From Ophiodon elongatus (taxonomy: Eukaryota; Chordata; Actinopteri; Perciformes; Hexagrammidae), in contig JACSYO010000095.1 in NCBI GenBank assembly GCA_016806645.1, forward strand, positions 1-64,000: DNA of 64,000 bases, written 5' to 3'. Below, in pieces: positions 1-12,189 of the stretch. The notes beneath the pieces are model-generated. The model was not told where the DNA came from and ran no database searches. It worked only from the letters and a program-made list of their open reading frames with translations. The position numbers were made by a program, and so were the translations under genes. Numbering within the stretch: position 1 is the stretch's first letter; every line of letters starts with the position of its first letter.

Positions 1-1285
1 ACTACTTTTATTTAACAATCTACTACTTCCACAACTGGTTTAGACAATGTTGATTGGAAAATTGTTTATTATATTCATCCAGCTCAAAGCTATTTTTTCA
101 CATAAAAACTTAAAAGCTGGAGTGTATACCTAAAACATGAAATAACCATTATGTTCCTGTTCATTTGATATGTACTTTCTAACTTTGTTGATAAGACGTG
201 TTTAGTATTAATTTAACAAGGGCGTTACGTTTGAAGAGCAAAGTGTTGAGTGTAAACACGGAGCAGTGGCCTCCTTGACATGACCATAGTTTAACATCTG
301 ACATTGTAAATGTCCCCTGATCCCTAACAATGACTGTGGAACAGGACTTTAAGACAAGAATCAAAGGATAACTGCAAAAGCAACGCTGAACTTCATGTTG
401 AACAATCCTTCCAAATGAAATCACTTTGCTAAATTATGTTCAAGTTGCTTGTAGCCAGTTTATTTGAACAAACCCATAGAATCAAATCATTAATCAGGGA
501 AAAATAGTATTAATTATACAATGGCAATAAATTAATGTGAACTACATATGATAACAACACACAGTACATGTTTGGTCAGCACTGACAGAAGCAGCTTGTC
601 TTATTTATTATACTTTCATAAAACCATGCCAAATTGGGTCCTCTAGACACCCGTTTTATTGTACAGTATAACATTTTGCACAACAAACTAAAGCTGAGCT
701 CTCTTTGTGTTGTGTTCCCTGTTTAAGTAAAAGTTAACGGATGAAAGTCCAAATGCTTAGCAAGTGATAATCTGCCACCATGAGGACATATTTTCACAAA
801 CTGACTTCAGGCTAAGTTCTATTTGAAATAACATTAATATTTCAATTACTAAGCAGGTAAGAACGTAATACAAATAATAATGCTGATGGCCTAAAATGAG
901 ATGCTTGATGACTAAAGATTGCTTTGCTGAAAATGTCCAACAGTCAGTGTGCAAGGCAGCGAACTGTACATTCACCCACATCATATTTTTGTGTGTCAAT
1001 GAGTGTTAAAATTGAATGCTGCTGCTGCTGCTGCTGCAAAAAACATCAAAACATAGCAGTTGACCTAAATTCTTGGGAGGAAAAGCATAATCTTTTTTCG
1101 TGTCGTAAAAGTGACTGAAAAATTCATGAAGATGATCAATCACGGTGACAATAGGTTAAGAAATGGTGCTAGTGCCACAGTTTAAAAGATTAGATAAGAT
1201 GTTTGGATGGATTCGTTTTGATGTCCAGGTTTACGTGGCGGTTGAAGCAGCATGGTGCCACTCTGCAGTGAACGTTGCTCTTCCA
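1..1285 (-). other. mpc1 3' UTR and flanking DNA
   Basis: No coding exon is seen here. The stretch lies 3' of the mpc1 stop codon on the minus strand, so part of it should be mpc1 3' UTR. Reverse-strand AATAAA signals occur, for example near 604-609 and near 7-12, but I cannot tell which is used. A short CTG/CAG run lies at about 1018-1035. The open frames in this stretch have no coding character. Confidence 0.4.
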
Positions 1286-3702
1286 CTAAGATTGCTTCTT
1301 CTTCTCCATGCTGTAGTAATATAGAAACAGTTGTTTACAAACAACATCATACCAAGCGCTAAAGGAATGTCACTCTGAGTTTCACTTTGATAACATTGCT
1401 CTTTATCCTAACTCTTTCATTAAGTCATTGGTAAAATAGTGATCCAGGTCAAAAGCCATGGGGGCAAAATGACGACCAGGTTGAAAATAACTGGAAAGAC
1501 ACTACTTTTTTTTGGTCATTATCATTTCAAACAATTGGCAAAAAAAGGACATCATGATCCAAACCTGAACACACAAGCTTGAAACTTCATGACAAAGCAA
1601 ATACTATAATATTAGCCTGCTAACCTACCTTACATCACTTATATTGTTAAACCTTTCATAGAAGCGTAAGTGGAATTATGACCAACAGAGTGACGTTTCT
1701 CTATGGACAGGTTATTGTGGACCATGACATAAAGCCTACACGGCTGAGGAGTTGTGACAATTTTGTCTAACAGCGTTTCATGACACCTGATCTGTTCATT
1801 CATCCATCATAGGATACTGCTTACTTGTATTTGATGAGACGAGTTCCCTGGATTAGCTGTGCCGACTCATTGGTCAAATGGCAAGCAAACAGTAGCCAGT
1901 TGCGTGGCTGTACCTTGTAGGCGAACCTCATGAAGAGCAGTGAGTAGCAGGACAGAGCTGAGAGAGAGGGTAAAACACACAGGCAATAGTTTATTACAGC
2001 ACTGTAACCCTTCATGTGTACATCTGGGTTTATCAGCACATGTGTCCGTGTCTTACCGAAGGTCATCCGGCCACTGATAATCTCAGGGCTCTTCTTCATA
2101 TCTGTGATGGCGGCTATGGGAAGACCCCAGTTTGCTACAGGACCCCAGAAATGCTGTACGGATACACACAAAGTGACAAAAAACAGTTTGACTATTTATG
2201 GTTTGGGCAGTATCTTAGGATGGCTGAACAGTAAAACAGAACTATACAATTACAATCACATACACAAATAAATAAATACTTAATGGTAAAATCTGTATTA
2301 TGAATCCCAAAACAATATCAATTCTAAAAAGTACTGATGGAGAAAATCATGTAAGTAAAGATGTAAAAATGATACACCCATATTGGATGAGACAAACATA
2401 AAGATAGACATAAACCAACATATCATGGATGAGAAGAGACAGATAGAAACAAATATGACAAACTCACCGTGCTGTTGAACAGGTTTTTTTTTTTTCAGGG
2501 CCACATAGAAGAGAAAAGAACATAAATACAGATCAGTCGTACTGATGTGACCTCGAGCTGCTGCCACCTAAAACAGGTCACGGGTCTGTTTCAGACAATT
2601 CACGAATGACAATAAAACTAGTACAATATGAAGAGTTCAGGTCCTGCAGGGAGTAACATCACCTGCTTCATCTTGCTTTGGTTTCACATTACTAAATTAG
2701 GTCATAAAGAAATAGGAAACAGTACAGAGATGAAAATATGTACCTACAGTTAACTGTTTACCACAGTGTCCATGACACAAGTTAAAGGTAAACTCATTGA
2801 TTACTGTATTCTCTACACAGACAAAAAAAAAGACCACAAAAACACTTGTCAGAAAGCCAAAGAAACCCCAGAGCTGCTGCTAAAGGCGACACATAATTCA
2901 TCACCATATCCACTGTGCATATTTGTTTGACTCTCTACTTGATTTTCAGTATGTTACAAATGTAAACAAAGATGGCTCCTTGCATCACTGTCACAATTTA
3001 ATCTTTACTCAACATTTCAAGCATGCTGGTAATCTGTGGCAAGTGCACACATCACCCGGTGTGTGCATCATGTACACATTGACCAACGTTTTGACAACAT
3101 GGCTAGCAGTTCTGTCTTTGCCTTAAAGTTCAACTTTAACTACAAAGCACACCCCTGTTCAATTTAGTTGTTAGAGGCAAAGTAATTTAGTTGTTAGAGG
3201 CAAAGTAGTCTCTATGTCAAGCTTTGCAGATTGTTTTGGGTTGTTTAACAACTGACAGCATAATGTCTCCCATGTAGTTTAGTCAGACATTTTCTTTAAA
3301 ATGAGTTAATCTACAGTCTTCTCTCCATTAACAGCCGACCTCATAAAGGGGAGAAACAAGCTAACTGAGGATTACTTTCTCACGTTGTGTTACAGAAACA
3401 GAAATCGTCCTTGAAAACTAGCAGAGACCCGAGAGAAACAAACAGTAACACACACATTTCTTAAAACAGTAATTTTATTAAAACGTTGTCTGAACAAATC
3501 GGGACAGTGAATTCAACCTGCTAACCATTAGCTAGCGTTATCGAGCTGACACTCGACAACCAACTAGCAATCGGCACGTTAGCATTAGCTAAGTGCTAAT
3601 AAAAAATCTAACCGTTTTCATTTGTACAAACCTCGTCAAATAGTCCCTGAACTCTTTGCTCCTCAGATGGTCGATAGCCTTCCGCGCAATTGTCGCTGCC
3701 AT
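1286..3702 (-). CDS. mpc1: Mitochondrial pyruvate carrier 1
   Basis: MPC1 pairs with MPC2 in the inner mitochondrial membrane to import pyruvate into the matrix. Coding exons, in order on the minus strand, are 3632-3702, 2468-2471, 2057-2153, 1825-1957 and 1286-1310. All junctions are GT-AG, and together they give 330 nt: 109 codons plus TAG, the same length as human MPC1. Recognisable segments are FRDYLTSTHFWGPVANWGLP, MKKSPEIISGRMTF, FMRFAYKVQPRNWLLFACH and QLIQGTRLIKY. The tail ends in KKKQS. The start is fixed by an N-terminal helix (MAATIARKAIDHLRSKEFRD) resembling the family's amphipathic N-terminus. The upstream neighbour at 4.4-8.1 kb is on the same strand. Identity rests on close recall of the vertebrate protein. 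Confidence 0.96.
2468..2471 (-). other. mpc1: 4-nt microexon of mpc1
   Basis: Exon 1 ends in phase 2 after AG, whereas exon 3 starts in phase 0 with CAT TTC TGG (HFW), so a joining exon of length 1 mod 3 is needed. Within the intron, the minus strand reads ...tgttcaacag|CACG|gtgagttt..., a CACG flanked by good acceptor and donor sites. Including it gives AGC ACG, that is Ser-Thr, which rebuilds the family sequence DYL-x-STHFWGP exactly. Confidence 0.85.
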
Positions 3703-3900
3703 GGTTTAACGTGGGGCTGGTGTCTGTTATGGCCGAGAAAAGCACTCTTTCTCTGTTGAAGGGCGACTGAAAACTCAGCTCAGAGGACGACTGGTCTCAT
3801 TTACGACCACAACATTGGCGCTTTACGACACTGTCGTAATTACGCAGCGCAACGTCAGTCGGCCCAGTTTACTGCTTCTGCTCTGTACTACTGGAGCTAC
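3703..3900 (-). promoter_or_regulatory. mpc1 5' UTR and promoter region
   Basis: The DNA just upstream of the mpc1 ATG is richer in CpG than its surroundings (ttacgac, cgtaattacgcagcgcaacg) and no TATA box is visible, as is usual for a housekeeping mitochondrial gene. The transcription start cannot be placed from sequence alone. Confidence 0.4.
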
Positions 3901-4406
3901 GAGGCTACTGCAGGACTGTAACAGTTATGAAGACAAGTGTACATTTTGATAATTAAACCCTGCTTAACAATGAGAGTTACTGTGATATGCAGGAGAATAC
4001 GCAATGTTCTTGATTTTTAACTTTCTTCCTTTACAACAAAGTAAAAAATAAAACAGCCCCTTTGTTTTATGTAATTAAACGAGACAAGCAGGGTTTTGGA
4101 GCCATTCAATTTAGATATGTAGATTTGAAATGTACCACGAATGATTAGCCACTGAATTATATTAGTTAAACATTCACCACAAACCACAAGAAATATCAAT
4201 CATTTGTAACAAGTGGAAACAGACATTTATTTTCAAGGAGAATGTGATTACATTTTCAGCCATCAACAGATAATACAATACACACAACACAATGCTCTAA
4301 GAAATATGAAACTAAAATGAATGCAGTAAAAAAAGGCAATATACTGTAAATTCCAGCAAAATATATGCAGGTGAATTAAAACAGTGTTGTTGCACAAAGT
4401 TTACCA

Positions 4407-7400
4407 TCAAAGTCCAGAGTATACCTTGATACAAAGTGAAAGCTGCAACAGATGCTGAGGAGGTTTGACACCTAACTGACAACAGCAGGTGAGGTTAAGA
4501 ACTCCGCAATACAAAGCACATTGTAATACCTGGAGTTCAATTTACCTTGGTTAAACTGTTCTTTGAGGGAAACATCTGCCAACCAAAAATAATAAAACAT
4601 GTGATTTGGTTTAAGAATTAATTTGCTGGCCACAAAGTTTATCATACATTCCTGCAGAGGCCAATATCGAAATCCCCTTATTTTGATTTTATAATTAATG
4701 TTTACCTTTGAGTATACATATTACAGAATAGACAAAGCAACCTATAACAACCAATGACAGATGTTCTTGAATCTATTTTTTTTTTTTTTTGTAAGAACTA
4801 GTGTGATGATTAAACAACTCAGCTATGAAAATTGAAAGCAATCGCTACTGAATGCCCTCATTTTGTACATTTCACTTCTTACCTGCTTGTCGATGGTGAC
4901 GGTGGCCCATTTCATCCTGCCAAGCACTGCTACCTGCCAGCGTTTGGCACTAGGGACGGTGACAACTGAGATGTTTCGGCTCTTAGCCAGTTCAATCTGA
5001 CAAACACACAATACTTGTTTACATGTGGACTTGTGTACATTCATTCTTTGGTTTTGGGCTCATAAATATGAATAGTTTATAAATATAAAAACACCAGTCT
5101 AGACCTTTAAAGTCATTTGTCTAAGACAGACATGTCAAACTCAAGGCCCGCGGGCCACTTCCGGCCCTCGGTACAATTATATCCGGCCCCCGAGAAAATA
5201 TCATGTCTATCATAACGCGGATCGCTGTGCCAGACGTCGGTGCGAACCGGAAGTTATTGGGGTCACGCGGCAGGACGAGGGAGACGAGGGCCTGCGGCGT
5301 GATCCTGTTCCATGGGACATTTTTCTTATTTTATATCATGTATTTAATGTGTAATTGTTTTCATTTGAAAGTAAATACTTTTTTACTTAAACTTCGAACC
5401 GCCATTCGGTTTTGTTTAATAGCGGATTCCTCAGTGGGGCTCGGCCTCTTTGTTGTGCGTCACGAGCGATACATTCTTCGTAGCAAGGATGCTATTTCTC
5501 AACATATCACAGACAGCCAGTTAGTATATATGCAAATGCATGACCTTTCCTCAAAGACATAACCGGGCCAGGACGTTAACCAGAGTCAAACCAAGTATAA
5601 ATAGAAAGCTGTCTCTTCTCTCTTGTTGAAAAGAAAAGTAAATTTTCACCCAGGTTGCATTTTTAGGTCTCCGATCCTCCAGCCGCTGTTGTCCAGGCAA
5701 AAGCTTAAAAGGGAAACACTATTTATTCATATTATGACAGACCGTAACTAATAAAATGTATGTAGATGAATGAACGGTTTCCTAAAATTCATACAGTATG
5801 AAACTTCCTGGAACTGTTGGTCAGAGACAGGATTAGTGGGTACTTACAAAGTGTGTAATTTAATTTAGAAAGTTTTACATTCACTCCAACCAGTGGCTAT
5901 GTGTACTGTGACTTTTTGTTTTGGTAAATAACCCTTTCTTGAGTTGCCAGTTCAGTGCCTTTAACTTATTTAATAGAAGGTTACGTGCATTTGAACTCTG
6001 TCTTCAGTGACATTACCTGAGGGATGAGATGTTTGGCCCCTGATAGATATACTGAATCCTGTGAAGACACACAGATACAAAAAAAATGTATACAGTGGTA
6101 GTTACAAGTTTTCCACATAATTAAACTTATGCTTTTTTACCTGACATGATGTTAATGCTTCAGAGTGGAAAGGTTGCTCGATAGCACCCCCTACAAAATT
6201 TTGACAAAGCAGCCCTCGCAGTACGTTTGACATAGATAGACAAAATTTAGTAGGCATATGTATCACATACCAGTAGGTGGCGCTATGACTGATTCAAAAT
6301 TAGACTGTACATGTCTTCAGGCCTGGAGTTTCATCATACTCGTGAAATTTGAAAACGATCTGATCATGTGGAGTCCAGTTACATCGGTTTATTTGCTCAC
6401 GGCGAAGGATCGATATTCGCCGATGCTCCGAGTCGCCGCCCTTCATCGAATTCTTACAATCTTCACCGTGTTGCATTATCAACGTCTTAAGGCTTTTCTG
6501 ACCAAAGTTGAGAGGGATCTGATTAATCTGTGAAGAACAGGGCATACCAGTATAAAACATTTCATTTTTGTTGCCACTAGGTGGTGCTTTGACTTTGATT
6601 CTAAATCATCATATGAATGTCTTCAGGGTCAGGATGTCATGACATGAGAAATATGGAGCAGATAAGATAATGAACGGCGGAATTACAAACACTTCCTGTC
6701 TCGTGGCGAATGGTGGTTTTTTGAAAATGCTCCCTACCCACATAGTTCTATATTTTTTAAATCTTTTAACAACTTTTCACTGCAACGGTCTCAAGATCAT
6801 ACTGGCTGAATTTGAAGTCAATCGGGTTTACTCTAGGAGGAGATCGTTCTAGTACAACGCCTGAAAATTATGAAAAATGCTAAAAAAAAAAGAAGCCAAT
6901 ATTGGGATAATTGTATCGCCCCCTAGTGTTTGAAAATAAGAAAAATCACAGGATCAGTTAATGGAAGCGATGTGGACATATGCTACAAATTTGGTGATGA
7001 TAGACCAAGTGATTTGGACGTTATGTGGATTGAAAACTAGAAGTTGATTGGTCCTTTTTGTTCTCAACACAATAAGATAAACAAGATTTTTATGACATTG
7101 AACCAATAATGATCCACAGAACATTGTCAGAATCGGACCCAGCATTTAGGAGGATTTTGAAAAAAAAGTGTTTTTCACTAAATTCAAAATGGCGGAAAAT
7201 CTAAGTAGGCGGAGCTTAGGAGTCTGATGGACTTATTTGTAAGGTATACTTACCCGGACATGTGTGGCAAATTTCAAGTCAATCGGTCGAACTGGCTGAG
7301 GGGCGTCGCCTGTCCAACTTCTAGGGGGCGTTAAGAGAGCCATTTTTTAATAAACAAATATGACGCCTATTTCCACCAAGCCTGGCAAGCATTCCAAATT

Positions 7401-8120
7401 TGGTGAGTTTTGGAGTATGACATGGCTTTTCCCAGTGACGGGGGAAATTGCCCATTGCAGCACAGCGTGACGGTAACCAGTACCACGCCATATTTCTAAA
7501 CAAAAACACCAAGTTAAACCTAATGTATCTTTACAATCATTAATCGCATAAACAATAACACATCTTACAAGGACAATTGTACAAAAGGCAGAGGAAAAAA
7601 CTCTTTACAATCATGCAACAAAAAAACATAAGGAAAAATTTTTTGGGACCAATGGTTGGTTACATACCTTCAGAACTGGCATTTCCATGCTGCCGACGTT
7701 GAAAAGTGGGAGTAAGTCGCTCTGCCATTCTCATCTTGGCTGCTCCGAACTGCCGTATGATTTCCCACGAGGCATCTGTGTTGCACCAAGAATCAATATT
7801 GACATCAGGAGACAGTTTTGGCCTACAATTCCATCGTTGTAAAAATCAATAATTAGGCAAAAACAATAGGGTATTTTTATAATCACAACTGGCAGGCTTT
7901 GCAGAAGCTCAGAAAAACGTCTTATTATTAACGTCGTAATTCTGCAATGTTAACCTGATGGTAGACTGGTTTCTTGCCTTCTGTAACAGCAAAGCAAAGC
8001 AAAGCAAAGCAATGAGGGTGGAAATATATATATTCTTACAACATTCACAAATTCTTCTGAGAGCCAGCGTATTTTTTGCCATGAGCGCTCAACCTTATTT
8101 GGAGCAGCAGCTTCCTGCAT
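4407..8120 (-). CDS. Unrecognised multi-exon gene (partial model)
   Basis: I do not recognise this gene. Exon-like blocks on the minus strand are 8040-8114, 7955-7980, 7668-7822 and 6017-6058, then 5650-5703, then 4883-4996, 4546-4575 and 4407-4475. The first three join in frame and include SWQKIRWLSEEFVNV, SPDVNIDSWCNTDASWEIIR and FGAAKMRMAERLTPTFQRR. The last three also join in frame, with IELAKSRNISVVTVPSAKRW and QVAVLGRMKWATVTID, ending in SLCIKVYSGL and TGA. Exon 5650-5703 reads CLDNSGWRIGDLKMQPG in one frame, but its phases do not match its neighbours, so a piece is missing or there are alternative forms. An ATG at 8118-8120, in frame just before the first exon, may be the start if that exon extends upstream. 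No membrane segment or signal peptide is visible. It lies in tandem with mpc1. Confidence 0.55.
5131..5570. repeat. hAT-like DNA transposon remnant
   Basis: The segment starts with gacatgtcaaactcaaggcc followed by cgcgggcc and ccggccc. This is the familiar terminal sequence of a widespread vertebrate hAT-like repeat. The interior is GC-rich relative to its flanks and holds a short open frame with no convincing transposase similarity. I see no matching inverted terminus nearby, so the far boundary is approximate. It sits in an intron of the unrecognised minus-strand gene. Confidence 0.5.
6170..7330. repeat. Degenerate interspersed repeat with 'gcgccccctag' motifs
   Basis: A roughly 1.1-kb stretch is punctuated by related motifs on both strands: agcaccccctac near 6183, agtaggtggcgctatgac near 6272, cactaggtggtgctttgac near 6575, atcgccccctagtg near 6915 and ctagggggcgtt near 7321. 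Between them are phrases such as 'caaatttggtga' and 'tttcaagtcaatcggtc'. This looks like an old fish repeat, probably DNA-transposon derived. The class is not certain. Confidence 0.45.
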
Positions 8121-8654
8121 TTCAATTTCAAAAAGCACAACAGCATTTTTTTTATATTAAAACTATAATTATATTTTCAGCCCAGCAGGACTGATTTAAG
8201 TTAGCATAAAGTTACCATCAATGATGTCAACACATCCGGGACCGTAGTTCTGTCCTTCACAATAAGATATCACGCATCAACTACAAACAATGCCATAAAG
8301 AGATACTTTTCACAGTAAATAGTGTTCTTACTGCTTTCTCTCAAACTCACTTTCCTATTGTATTTAGACAAGTAAAAGTCCATATATACACTCATGACAT
8401 TTGACACGTAGATTATTTGATATGTATAAATTAATACTACGGACACTTTGCCGAAGAAAATACCAGACCGGAAGCTGCGTCATGGCCAAGAGCGGCTTTC
8501 ACGGTCACTGCTGATAGACTGCTATTAGCTCCGTTTAATAAACCATTATAAAGTCATGACTTTGAACACAGAAACGTCACTTTTGTTAGCATGTCGCTTA
8601 ATTAGCTCCGCCTAGCCGTTAGCTGGCTAAGTGCCCCTCACAGCCAACAAGCTC

Positions 8655-8875
8655 GGCTTAGCGCCACGTTGGGCAGCTAACGCTAACAGCTAGCTAGCTC
8701 GCGTAAGCTAACAACGTGGCGCTAACAGCTAGCTAGCTCGCGTTCGCTAAGAACGTGGCGCTAACAGCTAACTAGCTCGCGTTAGCTAACAATGTGGCGC
8801 TAACAGCTAACGTTAGCTAGCTCGCGTTAGCTAACAACGTGGCGCTAACAGCTAGCTAGCTCGTGTTTACCTACC
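8655..8875. repeat. Minisatellite, about 40-46 bp unit, GCTAGC-rich
   Basis: Four to five tandem copies of a unit running 'acgtggcgctaacagctagc' followed by 'tagctcgcgttagctaaca'. One copy carries an extra 'taacgt' insertion. Units are CpG-containing and full of short palindromes (GCTAGC, TTAGCTAA). The array lies between the unrecognised minus-strand gene and its possible 5' exon. Confidence 0.85.
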
Positions 8876-9063
8876 ACGTGCGGCTAACTGCCAACTCACT
8901 TAGCTAGCTCTCCTCTGAGTGCTGAGTAATGTTACCTGACCAGTGACAGTAACGCTAACGAATGTCATGTAACAGCATTCAAATACATTCACATTGACAG
9001 TATATACATGAGTCGCATACACAGTTACAGATACTGAAGCTAGCACAGCTCCCTCTGCTAACT

Positions 9064-9330
9064 TTAGCCTGAGAAGTAACAAATAAACTCACTGTGCGTC
9101 GGAAATCCAAAACGTCCTGAAAGTCTGTCAAAGTAGATTATCTCCGTGTTTGGGTCTGTCTCTCGCTCAAATTCAAAGTGAAAAACCAATCTCTCTAGAG
9201 TTTCTCTGCGACCTTCTTGGTGAAAGCACAGATTGACAACGAGCACAGGTTCAACAGCAAGATCAATGCGACATTCAACGAGGAAGTTCAGCCAATCAGG
9301 AGTACATGTAGGCGGAAGATGTCAAAATAA
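9064..9330 (-). other. Possible 5' exon of the unrecognised gene
   Basis: On the minus strand an open frame of about 75 codons runs up to a donor-like site (gcaca|gtgagt, donor near 9090). It includes FHFEFERETDPNTEIIYFDR and LSGRFGFPTH. There is no ATG in this frame before the upstream stop, and its phase does not fit the next exon (8040-8114). It may be a 5' untranslated exon, an internal exon, or chance. Confidence 0.25.
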
Positions 9331-12185
9331 GAGATTTAGATTTAATAATAGTTAAATAATCTTCACGTCATCACAGCAACAGTTTCCCTTATAAGTTAGA
9401 ACTATATACTGTATATAAGAAGTAGGCATAGTCTTTGTAACTGCATACCACTGTTGACAGATATTACAACTAACTGTTAATAGCAGTGGTGTAATGGACC
9501 ACTGTCGATCCATGGTCTGTTCGGATCCCCCTCACGGTTCAGCACGCATGTGAACTGCAGATTATATACACAGTTAAACGTGAACCATGACATTGTGAAA
9601 TAAAGGTTTACTGACAATAGTTATCTGTCAATATTCAATCAAATTTGCGATCAGGACATCATCATTTATGCTTTTCTATTCGCCGATCTCTGATCATGTT
9701 ACAATATAAACAATCAATCCGTGTTTGAATCTACAGGAGGAGAAGTAATAGCGAGGTAGGACGAAGGTAAACTATAACGCTATCAATAAATCCAGTAGTT
9801 TGAATGAGAAGTTTATAAATTAACTATTTGGGGTCGACGGACGCGCCGGCGTGTTTTCGCGGTGTTTACTCGATGTTTAAATGAATTGCTCCGCGATGAT
9901 ACGGCACAGAAATATGTTTAAGATGTGTACGGAAGCGTATGCTCGCCACTTCCGTGTCTGTGTTCTCACGAGATATTTAGTTTGAAAACAAAAATGGTTG
10001 TAATGTTCATTTTCCATTAGTATACATCCCATGAAGCTTGATCTGTAGTATGAAGTAATTACTCATTTGTCCCATTTGATCTCAGTCCCTCTAACAGTGA
10101 AGTGGAAGTAGAGTGACAGACACCACTTCTACTCAAAAAACGATATTACTAAATTTGGTTATTGACATTTATTATACATTTATCTACTATTTTATCCATA
10201 TATTCCACCACTGTTGTGAACATCTGTCACAATAAGAGTTTATTGCCACATAGGGTTTTATATACAGGTATTTTGGTGCATAACGGTCACAATAAACATA
10301 ATAAGAAAAAAGAAACAAATGTCCCAGGTGGGTAATGCCCCTTGAATTCCACATTGGGAAATAATGAGAACCTTTTATGCATTTGATATACTTCCAGCCA
10401 TGCTAGTATTCGAACAGGACTCACATGGCTTTTTAACCAGTTCAGTTATCAAGTCACTGTTTCTGTGTAATAAAAGTTTACAAGCTCAGCAGGACAATAT
10501 ACCAGCCAAAAGGATGTTGTATCCATCTATGGGCAATACAAAGTTCAAATCTCATCTCTGTTCAGTTGCAAAATTACATTTGTTGTGTTTTTAATAAAAA
10601 AATGTACAATTTCTATACACTATGTTGCTTGTATTGTATGAAAATAGATGAAAACAAATTTGAGAACAGAGACTTTTTGTTGTACATGTCAGCCGGTGGT
10701 CATGACTGATTTCCTTCACTTTGTACAGGGCTATTGAACCTGGATAGATGATATATTTACAGCAATGTATTTTAGTTTGGGCCATCTCAGTTGTAAAAAC
10801 CGATGAATACAGAAATGAAAAGAATGATACGAAAATACATTGCCGGAAATATATAACCAAAAGACAGTTTTTCATAGTCCCAGGACAGATGTTGCATATA
10901 GTCACCCTAAAAATATTCTAATTAATATTTTTTTAAAGCTATTTAAAACATTTTATAAGCATACAGAGAACTATAGCAAAGATAATATTAATGTTACTAA
11001 AGATGTCTTACAGTACATCATATGTATTTGTTTTAGTAACTATTCTGTGATGAAATGACTGGGCCTGTGGGGTTTCCATGTAAATTCCTAACAACACAAC
11101 ATAACTTATGCCTGTGCTGGCAGCCTGGCCCGTAACCAAATGTGTTCTTTTATTGCACAAATTACTTGTTTGGTTTCATTCTTGAATTACTTTACTTTTT
11201 ATTTCAGTTACCTGATGGTGATGATCAAGCTGATTAAATTGGACATGCTTTGTGTTCCCTTGACATTTTTTTGTTTTGTCTTACATCCATTTTGTTCAGA
11301 TTTTCTTACATATTCCAAAAGAAAGTTTCAGAAGAAGAAGTTCTGTGCCGTGGACACCACTTTTATTGTCCATTTATGTGAGACGCCTTGTGACTCTTGT
11401 GTAGGCTTGGCCAAGTCTCAGTGTATGATGTTATAAAATTATATTGGTTCCTGGTAATGTAGCGCCACATATCAACCCTGATAGAACAGATAAAGGATTA
11501 ATGTTATGAATAACATTAATCCTTTATCTGTCCTTTCTTTCCTAGTTTTAACTATGGTTAGGCTGTCCATGTTATGCTGATTGTCTTTATGTGCAGCAGC
11601 ATGTAAGATCGTAAAGATCGTTGTTGGAGTCAAATGTACAGTTTACTTCAAGCATGTATTTTTGTGAATGTACAGTACACTGCTGCCATATAGGCTGTTT
11701 ATCTATTGGAGAAGAGGGCAATGTTAATTTATAGTTAAATTGCATTGGCAGTCTTTGTTTTTATGAGTTTAAAATACCCTGTTAAACTACAACCTTTTAA
11801 ACATGAAACATGACAACTGTTAATATGTTAATATGCCATGATTTACCATCAAAGCTGGGTTCCTGTAATGCCTTGATTTGCTTTATACTATAATTATTGT
11901 ACATGCATGTTTTTATTTTGTTAACAGTACTTGCATGGATTTTGCACTTTAAGGTGGAATTGACACCCAAATTGAGTCTCAAGCTTTCTTCCAGACAAAT
12001 AGATTATTCCAATATATCCCAATATGCATTATCTCAGTATAAATCGTGATAGTGCCTCGACTGGCGCTCTATTTCTGATACATTGGCACCAACGTTCGCA
12101 CATGTATGTGTCAATTAATCCAGTCACAAGTGTTACGACCCGGCTCAAAGGCTGCAACATGGATGGGAGACCAGACGAGTTAAAA
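9331..12185. other. Intergenic region, no gene seen
   Basis: AT-rich DNA without convincing coding exons on either strand. The modest open frames lack splice context and residue patterns typical of protein. The one striking structure is the perfect palindrome at 11486-11531, listed separately. Confidence 0.5.
11486..11531. repeat. Perfect palindrome, 22-bp arms, 2-bp spacer
   Basis: The left arm is ACAGATAAAGG then ATTAATGTTAT (11486-11507), the spacer is GA, and the right arm is its exact reverse complement (11510-11531). No mismatch is present. It is AT-rich and has no poly-T tail. Confidence 0.95.
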
Positions 12186-12189
12186 GCAA

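Noticed and set aside
5203..5562. 119-codon plus-strand frame
   Set aside because: It lies inside a hAT-like remnant and has no recognisable transposase motifs.
5650..5703. Reading of this exon as RLEDRRPKNATW
   Set aside because: The frame giving CLDNSGWRIGDLKMQPG looks far more protein-like; phase with neighbours remains unsolved in both.
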